Position numbers and translations under genes: made by a program
NCBI GenBank assembly: GCA_019247865.1
Contig: JAFBAJ010000087.1
Location: 1-9,203, forward strand
Source of the DNA: Acidobacteriota bacterium
Lineage (GTDB): Bacteria; Acidobacteriota; Blastocatellia; Pyrinomonadales; Pyrinomonadaceae
Length of the DNA: 9,203 nt
Direction of reading: 5' to 3'
The notes under the pieces: model-generated
Database searches by the model: none
What the model was told of the DNA's origin: nothing
What the model saw: only the letters and a program-made list of their open reading frames with translations
Shown here: piece by piece, positions 1 through 5,019 of the stretch
How positions within the stretch are numbered: the first letter of the stretch is position 1
Layout: the number at the start of each line of letters is the position of its first letter

Positions 1-522
1 GAAACCGAGTCCTGTGTGCTCATGCCAGAGGCTCGCCAGGTCGTGCACGCGCAAGCCGTCGCGCGGAAAGGTCATCGCCGGGTCGCCGATGATGAGGGCC
101 GCGTCGCTCCGCTCAAGCATCTTGCGCAAGTCCGGCGCGGAAGGCTCGCACATCGGCTCCAGTCCCAGAAATTCTCGAAAGATAAGCTGAATCAGCGTGG
201 CCGAAGTGCGCGAAGAGGTGTCGAGCGCGATGGAACGCACCTCCTTCAAATCCCTGCAACGCGTCACGAGCACGACGCTCCGCACGCGCTCGCGCGAGCC
301 GACGCACACGTCCGGCACGACCAGCACTTCCGGTATCCGTTGATACTCGATGACCGGGACGAGCGCGACATCCGCCTCGCCGCGCTCCAGCATCTGCGCG
401 CACCGCGCGGGCGCGGCATCTGTCAAAAGCTCCACGCGGTCACGCCATGCGCCCGCTCTGAAACTCCAGATCAGCGGCGCGGTGTTCAGATAACTCGAAG
501 CAGCCAGGCGCGGTAGACTCAT
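1..522 (-). CDS. mqnA: Chorismate dehydratase MqnA (partial, C-terminus beyond window)
   Basis: MqnA converts chorismate to 3-[(1-carboxyvinyl)oxy]benzoate, the first step of the futalosine route to menaquinone, in the cytoplasm. Reading the minus strand from ATG 522-520 gives 174 open codons to the window edge; the family is usually about 270-290 residues, so roughly the first 60 percent is present. Family motifs appear in order: SYLNTAPL at residues 10-17, ALVPVIEY at 53-60, DTSSRTSATL at 101-110, ALIIGDPAM at 142-150 and the stretch DLASLWHEHTGLGF at 161-174. The fold is that of a periplasmic-binding-protein-like domain, but there is no signal peptide. No in-frame start lies close upstream and no strong Shine-Dalgarno is visible. 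It is transcribed divergently from the cyclase-family gene across a 162-base spacer filled by an inverted repeat. Identification is from motifs I recognise. Confidence 0.93.
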   Translation of the reverse strand, partial: MSLPRLAASSYLNTAPLIWSFRAGAWRDRVELLTDAAPARCAQMLERGEADVALVPVIEYQRIPEVLVVPDVCVGSRERVRSVVLVTRCRDLKEVRSIALDTSSRTSATLIQLIFREFLGLEPMCEPSAPDLRKMLERSDAALIIGDPAMTFPRDGLRVHDLASLWHEHTGLGF

Positions 523-545
523 TACGTAAGCATAAGAAGTTTCCC

Positions 546-662
546 GCAAAGGCGCAAAGGCGAGAACGAGGATGAAGGGAGAAGGGGGTAGGGTGTAGGG
601 AAAAGCAACTCGTCTTTCCCTACATCCTTCTCCCTTCACCCTGTTCTTTGCGCCTTTGCGCC
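546..662. repeat. Heptad-built imperfect inverted repeat (element C)
   Basis: This element fills the 162-base spacer between the divergent mqnA and cyclase-family genes. The left arm starts with the 8-mer GCAAAGGC twice (546-561). It continues with four 7-bp units at 574-601: GAAGGGA, GAAGGGG, GTAGGGT and GTAGGGA. The right arm (about 614-662) is the diverged complement, with units TCCCTAC, ATCCTTC, TCCCTTC and ACCCTGT at 617-644, then a complement of the GCAAAGGC pair. The arms can pair over about 45 bp with small indels around a short central loop near 606-613. Because it lies between divergent starts, it is in the leader or promoter region of both genes and cannot act as a terminator for either. 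Its function is unknown. Confidence 0.85.
577..600 (+). other. Canonical G-quadruplex motif in the left arm of element C
   Basis: The plus strand has four G-runs of 3, 5, 3 and 3 separated by loops of 4, 2 and 4 bases, which satisfies the standard G3+N1-7 pattern. The opposing arm encodes a weaker, imperfect version on the minus strand, where one run has only two G. The pattern is directly visible; folding in vivo is inference. Confidence 0.6.
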
Positions 663-684
663 CTGGCGTGAGATTATTACCGGC

Positions 685-1329
685 ATGCGAATTTACGATC
701 TGAGCGCGGCGATCAGCGCGGCGATGCCGACCTATCCGGGCGATCCGGGCGTCGTCTTCGAGCAGTGGGCTGCGCTCGACAAAGGCGACCCGGCCAACGT
801 CACGATGCTGCACTTCGGCGCGCACACGGGCACGCATGTGGACGCGCCCGCACACTTCATCGCCGGGACGCCCGGCGTCGAATCGCTGTCGCTCGAAACC
901 CTGATCGGACGTGCGCGCGTGATCGAGCTGCCGCCGGACGTACACGCGATTGAAGCAGAGCATCTGCGTGCAGAGGTGCTTGAAGGAGCAACGCGCGTGC
1001 TCTTTAAGACGCGCAACTCCGCCTTCTGGGGCGACGCGGACAGAAGCTTTCGCAAGGATTTCACGTATCTCGCGCCGGACGGCGCACGCGCACTGGTCGA
1101 GCTGGGCGTGCGGCTCGTCGGGATAGATTACCTGTCGGTCGAAAAGTTCGGCTCGCAGGACTTTCAGACGCACATCACTCTGCTGGAACGCGGCGTAATC
1201 ATCGTCGAAGGCCTGGACCTGCGCGAAGTCTCTGCGGGCGATTACGAGCTGCTCTGCCTGCCGCTCAGGCTGGCGGACGGAACAGGCGACGGAGCGCCCG
1301 CGCGCGCAGTCCTCCGCACGCTCGAATAA
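685..1329 (+). CDS. Cyclase-family metal-dependent hydrolase, KynB (arylformamidase)-like
   Basis: The 214-residue product belongs to the KynB/cyclase family, metal-dependent enzymes that include bacterial kynurenine formamidase (N-formylkynurenine to kynurenine plus formate, tryptophan degradation) and isatin hydrolase. The N-terminus has the family opening DLSAAISAAMPTYPGDP (residues 5-21). The metal-binding block HTGTHVDAPAHF is at 47-58, with His47, His51, Asp53 and His57 as likely ligands. LVGIDYLSVEKF and the terminal AGDYELLCLPL are also typical. Length matches the family (about 205-220). The LSVEKF segment after GID differs from the GIDTPSLD form of classical KynB, so the substrate is uncertain and no gene symbol is given. 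No kynurenine or tryptophan catabolic gene is adjacent. It is cytoplasmic with no signal peptide. The ATG at 685 has only a weak purine-rich upstream stretch. Confidence 0.87.
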   Translation: MRIYDLSAAISAAMPTYPGDPGVVFEQWAALDKGDPANVTMLHFGAHTGTHVDAPAHFIAGTPGVESLSLETLIGRARVIELPPDVHAIEAEHLRAEVLEGATRVLFKTRNSAFWGDADRSFRKDFTYLAPDGARALVELGVRLVGIDYLSVEKFGSQDFQTHITLLERGVIIVEGLDLREVSAGDYELLCLPLRLADGTGDGAPARAVLRTLE

Positions 1330-1336
1330 CAAGCGT

Positions 1337-1477
1337 ATGAGACGTGAAGAGTTCATCGCCCGGCGCAGAGAGTTTTCCGGGCTTTCCATCCCGGAGCTGT
1401 TGGATTTACTATCGAGCCCGGAACTTGAGACACGATTCCTCGCGGAGATGTGCCTGCGCGAAGCGACCGGCACTTGA
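1337..1477 (+). CDS. Possible small protein, 46 residues
   Basis: An ATG 7 bases after the previous stop opens a 46-codon frame ending in TGA at 1475-1477. The product is strongly charged: it starts MRREEFIARRREF, continues through LSIPELLDLLSSPE and ends near CLREATGT, and would form amphipathic helices. It has no recognisable domain, signal peptide or membrane segment. In favour are the tight spacing behind the upstream gene and a protein-like composition. Against are its shortness, the lack of a Shine-Dalgarno sequence and no family I recognise. If real, it is probably co-transcribed with the cyclase-family gene. It could also be the decayed remnant of a longer gene. Confidence 0.4.
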   Translation: MRREEFIARRREFSGLSIPELLDLLSSPELETRFLAEMCLREATGT

Positions 1478-1488
1478 CTGAGCTTTCA

Positions 1489-1506
1489 GCCTGCGGCTTC
1501 GCAGGC
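1489..1506. repeat. Short perfect hairpin after the 46-codon frame
   Basis: GCCTGCG and CGCAGGC form a perfect 7-bp stem around the 4-base loop GCTT, 11 bases after the stop at 1477. No T-run follows, so it is not a standard intrinsic terminator. It may stabilise mRNA ends or be a short palindromic repeat. Confidence 0.5.
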
Positions 1507-1575
1507 CGCACGCAGACAGGCAATCGCAGAATGGCGCGCATGGTGGCGCGCACATCGAACCACTTACAAAAAACG

Positions 1576-2013
1576 ATGGCGGACAAAAGCAGACCGGACC
1601 CAGACGTTGCGCGCCGCAAGCCAGCGGTAGAAGCTCCGCGCGCAGTGCAGGAGACGCACGCGTACCGCGAACGCGTCTACGAGATCGTGCGCCGCATCCC
1701 GGCCGGGCGCGTGATGACCTACGGGCAGATCGCGGAAATGCTCGGCGAAGGATACACGCCGCGCACGGTCGGTTACGTGATGCACGCGGCCGAGGAAGAT
1801 GTGCCCTGGCAGCGTGTCATCAACTCGCAGGGCGCGTGCTCGACCGGACGCATTGTCCTCCCGCCGGACAAACAGCAGCGCCTGCTCGAAGCCGAAGGCA
1901 TCGCCTTCGATGCACGCGCACGCTGCGACCTCGGCCAGTACCGCTGGTTGCCCGACGACACGGACGTGCCGGACGAAGAGGAAGACGAACAGCCGAGTCT
2001 CTTTAGCAATTAA
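1576..2013 (+). CDS. Alkyltransferase-like (ATL) DNA-binding protein of the MGMT family
   Basis: The 145-residue product has the winged-helix DNA-binding domain of O6-alkylguanine-DNA alkyltransferases. It lacks the acceptor cysteine: the PCHRV motif reads PWQRV (77-81), with Trp78 in the Cys position, as in ATL proteins. ATLs bind O6-alkylguanine, flip it and hand it to nucleotide excision repair without removing the alkyl group. Conserved DNA-contact features remain: MTYGQIAEMLG (47-57) with Tyr49 as the tyrosine wedge, and Arg63 in RTVGYVM as the arginine finger. The C-terminal 20 residues are acidic and end QPSLFSN. I chose ATG 1576 because upstream in-frame starts (1450, 1531, 1540) would add a low-complexity extension, and the 1450 one overlaps the preceding frame. 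No good Shine-Dalgarno is visible for any of them. Confidence 0.88.
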   Translation: MADKSRPDPDVARRKPAVEAPRAVQETHAYRERVYEIVRRIPAGRVMTYGQIAEMLGEGYTPRTVGYVMHAAEEDVPWQRVINSQGACSTGRIVLPPDKQQRLLEAEGIAFDARARCDLGQYRWLPDDTDVPDEEEDEQPSLFSN

Positions 2014-2017
2014 CGAC

Positions 2018-2103
2018 GGACTTTGGACTTTGGGCTTAGGTCTTTGCACGCGACTCAACCTTGAGTGAAGACATCAAAGACCAAAGGCCCAAGACCCAAG
2101 ACC
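2018..2103. repeat. Heptad-built inverted repeat (element A)
   Basis: The left arm at 2018-2045 is exactly four 7-bp units: GGACTTT twice, GGGCTTA, GGTCTTT. The right arm at 2076-2103 is four complementary-type units: AAAGACC, AAAGGCC and CAAGACC twice. The 30-base centre holds a second palindrome, ACTCAA-CC-TTGAGT (about 2053-2066). The element starts 4 bases after the ATL stop and ends 18 bases before the YbjQ start, so it spans the whole intergenic space. In complement it is a diverged copy of the element at 4853-4956. A long hairpin transcript is predicted, but no T-run follows it that would make a clean terminator. Confidence 0.88.
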
Positions 2104-2111
2104 TTTTCCGT

Positions 2112-2116
2112 GAGGA
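2112..2116 (+). promoter_or_regulatory. Shine-Dalgarno site fixing the YbjQ-family start
   Basis: GAGGA lies 5 bases upstream of ATG 2122. This supports that start over an in-frame ATG at 2065, which lies inside inverted repeat A and would add a lysine-rich leader encoded by the repeat. Confidence 0.65.
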
Positions 2117-2121
2117 AAAAG

Positions 2122-2535
2122 ATGAACAACGACCCCCTGGCCCCCAGAGCTCCTTATGATGTCAGCCCGCCGCGCTACTCTGTCGCGCACCACATGGTCA
2201 CGACCGCGTTCGAGATGCCCGGCTTTCGCATCGCACAGAACCTCGGAGTCGTGCGCGGCATCGTCGTCCGCTCGCGCAACGTCTTTGTCAATATCGGCGC
2301 GGCCCTGCAAACTCTGGTCGGCGGCAACATCGTCGCCTGGACGCGCCTCTGCGAACAGACACGCGCGGACGCGTTCGAGATTATGATTCAACACGCGACC
2401 GAACTCGGAGCCAACGCGATCATCGGCGCGCGCTACGACGCGACGGAGATCTCCAGCGGCGCGACCGAAGTCCTGGCCTACGGGACGGCCGTCATCGTCG
2501 AGCCGACCGACGGCGGAGAGAGCTATCGTTCATGA
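2122..2535 (+). CDS. YbjQ family protein (UPF0145/DUF74)
   Basis: The 137-residue protein matches the YbjQ/UPF0145 family, small cytoplasmic proteins annotated as putative heavy-metal-binding and known as pentamers from structural work; their biological role is not established. Family blocks are clear: MVTTAFEMPGFRI (25-37), LGVVRGIVVRSRN (41-53), LQTLVGGNI (62-70), LCEQTRADAF (77-86), HATELGANAIIGARYDA (91-107) and the C-terminal TEVLAYGTAVIVEP (115-128). The first 24 residues are a proline-rich extension compared with the usual form, which begins near MVTT. There is no membrane segment or signal peptide. Its stop overlaps the thioesterase start (ATGA), implying translational coupling. Family assignment is secure; function is not. 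Confidence 0.92.
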   Translation: MNNDPLAPRAPYDVSPPRYSVAHHMVTTAFEMPGFRIAQNLGVVRGIVVRSRNVFVNIGAALQTLVGGNIVAWTRLCEQTRADAFEIMIQHATELGANAIIGARYDATEISSGATEVLAYGTAVIVEPTDGGESYRS

Positions 2536-2954
2536 CGGAGGGCGCGCTGACCGCTGTTGAGAGAGAGCGTATTCTGGATGCTTTCGCGGCCGTGCCTTTC
2601 GCGCGCGTGCTGGGGATCGAGCTCGAATCGGTCGAGCGCGGCGAGGCCGTGGTGCGGCTCGAAATCCGCGACGAACTCCGGCAGAATCACGGCATCATAC
2701 ACGGCGGCGTGACCGCCTCTTTGATCGATACGGCCGCAGCCTTCGTCATCATGACCCAGCTCGAAGAGGGCCAGACGACCACCACCGTCGACCTGACCAT
2801 ACACTACCTGCGCCCCCTCGTGCGTGGCTCTGCGACGGCACGCGCACGCATCGTCAGGGGCGGCAGACGTATTATTATCGCCGCCGTGGATGTCTACGAT
2901 GATGCAAAAATTCTTGCGGCAACAGCCCTCACAACCTATATCCGGCTGACTTAA
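2532..2954 (+). CDS. PaaI-like hotdog-fold thioesterase
   Basis: The 140-residue product is a PaaI/DUF4442-like hotdog acyl-CoA thioesterase. The signature block is residues 52-66, with Asn52, His53-Gly54, the HGG at 57-59 and Asp66, which aligns with the catalytic acid of PaaI-type enzymes. The later strand TTVDLTIHYLRPL (89-101) is also typical. Such enzymes hydrolyse acyl- or aryl-CoA esters as cytoplasmic tetramers; the specific substrate cannot be read from the sequence. No phenylacetate genes are nearby, so paaI is not assigned. The ATG overlaps the YbjQ-family stop by 4 bases, so the two are almost certainly one transcript with coupled translation. Length fits the family. Confidence 0.9.
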   Translation: MTEGALTAVERERILDAFAAVPFARVLGIELESVERGEAVVRLEIRDELRQNHGIIHGGVTASLIDTAAAFVIMTQLEEGQTTTTVDLTIHYLRPLVRGSATARARIVRGGRRIIIAAVDVYDDAKILAATALTTYIRLT

Positions 2955-3001
2955 AAGCCATTTATCGCTCCCTCCCGCCAGTTTTTCGCAAAAAGATTGT
3001 G

Positions 3002-3063
3002 GACAAACGCTGTTAATCCGTGCAAAAATGGTTTGTCTCTGCTGCTTTATCGTCATAAGCAGC
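3002..3063 (+). other. Two potential hairpins in the leader of the diguanylate cyclase gene
   Basis: GACAAAC at 3002-3008 pairs perfectly with GTTTGTC at 3031-3037 around a 22-base loop. Next, GCTGCTTTAT at 3041-3050 pairs with ATAAGCAGC at 3055-3063, a 9-bp stem with one bulged T and a 4-base loop. The stretch is less GC-rich than the flanking genes. I could not match it to a riboswitch consensus I know. It is also in-frame open, so if translation started at TTG 2997 it would be coding. Confidence 0.4.
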
Positions 3064-3084
3064 ACCCGCTCCTAAACCTTTTCG

Positions 3085-3114
3085 CCGGCCCGAACGCCGA
3101 GAAGCCGGGTTTTT
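3085..3114 (+). terminator. Terminator-like hairpin with T-run just before the diguanylate cyclase
   Basis: CCGGC at 3085-3089 can pair with GCCGG at 3104-3108, followed at once by G and TTTTT (3110-3114). The stem is short (5 bp) with a 14-base loop. It lies 131 bases after the thioesterase stop and 14 bases before the preferred start at 3129, so it could end the upstream transcript or attenuate the downstream gene. Weak by strict terminator standards. Confidence 0.35.
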
Positions 3115-3128
3115 CCAGCCCGAAAGAG

Positions 3129-4826
3129 ATGCACTCGCTCTATCACGCCTTGCTTGTCCAGCATCCGCGCCAGCTGACCTCTGTACGCTGTGCGGAGCAG
3201 ACTATCGCGCAGTTGCATCGCTATTTTGAGGACGTGGTGCTGGAAAACAGCCTGAGCGCGCTGGTCATCGAGAGCCTGCCGCCGATGAAGGAGCGTTCGC
3301 TGCGCGACCTGGCGCGCGTCAAGGATGTCGGGCGGGCTGCACATCGCGCCTTCTTCTTCGTCGCGCCGGACGATGCGCTCTACAACGAGATGCCGCCGCG
3401 CATGAACGATCATGAGCGCGAGCCGATCCTGCTCCATCGCACGAAGCACGATGAGATGGACGAGCGTTTCGTCGTCATCGCCGACTCGCGCTTCTCAGCC
3501 CTGCTCGCCTCCGTGCGCGGGACTGATGAGGATGGAGGAGGCGACGAGGTCATCTGGTCTTTCGAGCCGGACATAGTCTATTCCGCCCTCGAATATCTGA
3601 TGGCGCGCGTCAACGCCGAGCGCTGCTTTCAGGCAGGCATCTTCACGACGGCGGTCAAGTCTTCGATGCCTAAGGCGACCTCGCTCCAACTGACTGTCTC
3701 GGTCACGACCAAGCTCGCGCGGCTCCTGCAGGAGCAGGCCGGACGCGAGATCGCCATCAATCGCATTGCGACCGCGATCCGCAATTCGCTGGAGCTGAAA
3801 GATATTCTACAGACGACGGTCAACGAAGTCGGGCGCGCCCTGGGCGTGCAGCACTGCGCCCTCCGCGTCGAAGGCGAAGCGGGGAGCGAGCCTTTGACCA
3901 ACTTCTATTTTCGTGACGGAGCGGAGAGCGAGCAGGCGGAGGAGACGGAGCTGCTCGGCGATCTGGACGCTTACAGCGTGCGGCTCGCCAAGCGGCTCAA
4001 CAACTACGTGCTCGACGGGCGCGGGCAGGCAGACCCGCAGGCGCAGAGCATCCGCCCGCTGGCCGCCGTCTCGCTCATCTACCATGAGCGCTCGATGGGC
4101 ACACTGCTCGTGCGCTCGGACGACTCGGAACGCATCTGGCAGGAGACAGAAGTGCTGCTCCTGCGCACGGTCGCGGATCAGTTGACCATCGCGGTCAACC
4201 ACGCGCGCCTCTTCGCGCAGACGCAGCAGCAGGCCCTGACGGACGCGCTGACGGGCTGCGTCAATCGCCGCTCGTTCGAGGTCGAGCTGGAAAAGGCTCT
4301 GCAACTGTCGACGCGCATGCACCAGCCGCTCTCGCTAATCATACTCGACGTGGATCACTTCAAGCTGGTGAACGACACGCACGGTCACGAGACCGGCGAC
4401 GTGGCCCTGCGCCTGCTGGCCGACGGCCTGCGCGAAGAGCTGCGCGGCGTGGACACTGCGGCGCGTTACGGCGGCGAAGAGTTCGCGGTGATTCTGCCGC
4501 AGGCAGACATCGAGGGCGCGCTGGTCGTCGCGGAGCGCCTGCGCGCGCGGCTCGAAAAGACAGAGATTCCACAGGTCGGACACATCACAGCCTCCTTCGG
4601 CGTCGCCACCTTCCCGCTCCACGCCAACTCGCGCGACAGCCTCGTCTCGGCCGCCGACCGCGCGCTCTACGACGCCAAGAACTCCGGCCGCAACCTCGTC
4701 CGCAGCCCCCACGTCGAGCCGATCATCCTCACCGAAGACATGTTCGAGGTGGACGAAGCCCCAGCCGACATCACAGAGGCCGTGCCGGACGAGCAAGCAG
4801 ACATCTTCCCTTCACTTATCATTTAA
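3129..4826 (+). CDS. DICT-GAF-GGDEF diguanylate cyclase
   Basis: The 565-residue product is a predicted cytoplasmic diguanylate cyclase (2 GTP to c-di-GMP). From ATG 3129, residues about 1-165 resemble the DICT sensory domain of cyanobacterial cyclases: YFEDVVLENS, a middle FFFVAP strand, FVVIADSRFSALLAS and WSFEPDIVYSALEYL. Residues about 195-365 form a GAF domain, from GREIAINRIATAIRNSLELK to LLLRTVADQLTIAVNHARL. After a QTQQQALTDALTG linker, GGDEF spans about 370-527. Its active motif is GGEEF (448-452), with metal-binding DVDHF (407-411). The product-inhibition RxxD is RGVD (439-442), exactly five residues before GGEEF. An acidic tail of about 40 residues follows. The frame is open up to TTG 2997 (609 residues), but the DICT-type N-terminus begins at MHSLYHALL, so 3129 is preferred; AAAGAG lies directly before it. 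No transmembrane segments are visible. Confidence 0.9.
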   Translation: MHSLYHALLVQHPRQLTSVRCAEQTIAQLHRYFEDVVLENSLSALVIESLPPMKERSLRDLARVKDVGRAAHRAFFFVAPDDALYNEMPPRMNDHEREPILLHRTKHDEMDERFVVIADSRFSALLASVRGTDEDGGGDEVIWSFEPDIVYSALEYLMARVNAERCFQAGIFTTAVKSSMPKATSLQLTVSVTTKLARLLQEQAGREIAINRIATAIRNSLELKDILQTTVNEVGRALGVQHCALRVEGEAGSEPLTNFYFRDGAESEQAEETELLGDLDAYSVRLAKRLNNYVLDGRGQADPQAQSIRPLAAVSLIYHERSMGTLLVRSDDSERIWQETEVLLLRTVADQLTIAVNHARLFAQTQQQALTDALTGCVNRRSFEVELEKALQLSTRMHQPLSLIILDVDHFKLVNDTHGHETGDVALRLLADGLREELRGVDTAARYGGEEFAVILPQADIEGALVVAERLRARLEKTEIPQVGHITASFGVATFPLHANSRDSLVSAADRALYDAKNSGRNLVRSPHVEPIILTEDMFEVDEAPADITEAVPDEQADIFPSLII

Positions 4827-4852
4827 GTTCACAGCAGAAAAATTTACGGCTT

Positions 4853-4956
4853 GGTCTTAGGTCTTGGGCCTTTGGCCTTTGATGTCCTGCTCAGCTTGAG
4901 TTGTAGCATTCAAGCTTGAGAACCGCGCAAAGACCTAAGACCTAAGACCCAAGACC
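4853..4956. repeat. Heptad-built inverted repeat (element B), copy of element A
   Basis: The left arm at 4853-4880 is four 7-bp units: GGTCTTA, GGTCTTG and GGCCTTT twice. The right arm at 4929-4956 is four units: AAAGACC, TAAGACC twice and CAAGACC. The 48-base centre has a nested palindrome, CTCAGCTTGA against TCAAGCTTGAG (about 4890-4920). Read in complement it aligns with the element at 2018-2103, sharing the heptads, the CTCAA/TTGA centre and the GACATCAAAG junction. The two are diverged copies in opposite orientation. It lies 26 bases after the diguanylate cyclase stop and before the ABC gene. Confidence 0.88.
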
Positions 4957-4957
4957 C

Positions 4958-4997
4958 ATTTTTAAAATTTTTACTATTTTTACTTTTGTCTTCTTTT
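4958..4997 (+). promoter_or_regulatory. AT-rich stretch, possible promoter of the ABC cassette
   Basis: This T-rich run between inverted repeat B and the first ABC gene is sharply different from its GC-rich surroundings. TACTAT at 4972-4977 could be a -10 box, but no convincing -35 lies at the right distance. The position at the head of the three-gene export cassette supports a promoter. The exact sites are a guess. Confidence 0.3.
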
Positions 4998-5019
4998 GCG
5001 TTCGGGACGAAAATCACGG

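Noticed and set aside
16..516. A 166-codon plus-strand open frame at the left edge
   Set aside because: It is the antisense shadow of the partial mqnA gene. The minus-strand reading shows clear MqnA motifs, while the plus-strand product is Arg/His-rich with no family features.
3002..3114. A c-di-GMP riboswitch in the leader of the diguanylate cyclase
   Set aside because: The conserved GEMM-I elements, such as the GGGCAAACC-type and ACGCAAAGCC-type segments in correct order, are not present.
2997..3128. TTG 2997 as the start of the diguanylate cyclase
   Set aside because: The extra 44 residues are unlike the DICT N-terminus, the bases are less GC-rich, and hairpins overlap it. It is kept only as an alternative.
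546..4956. CRISPR array
   Set aside because: The repeats are inverted pairs of 7-bp units at separate loci, without regular spacers or cas genes.
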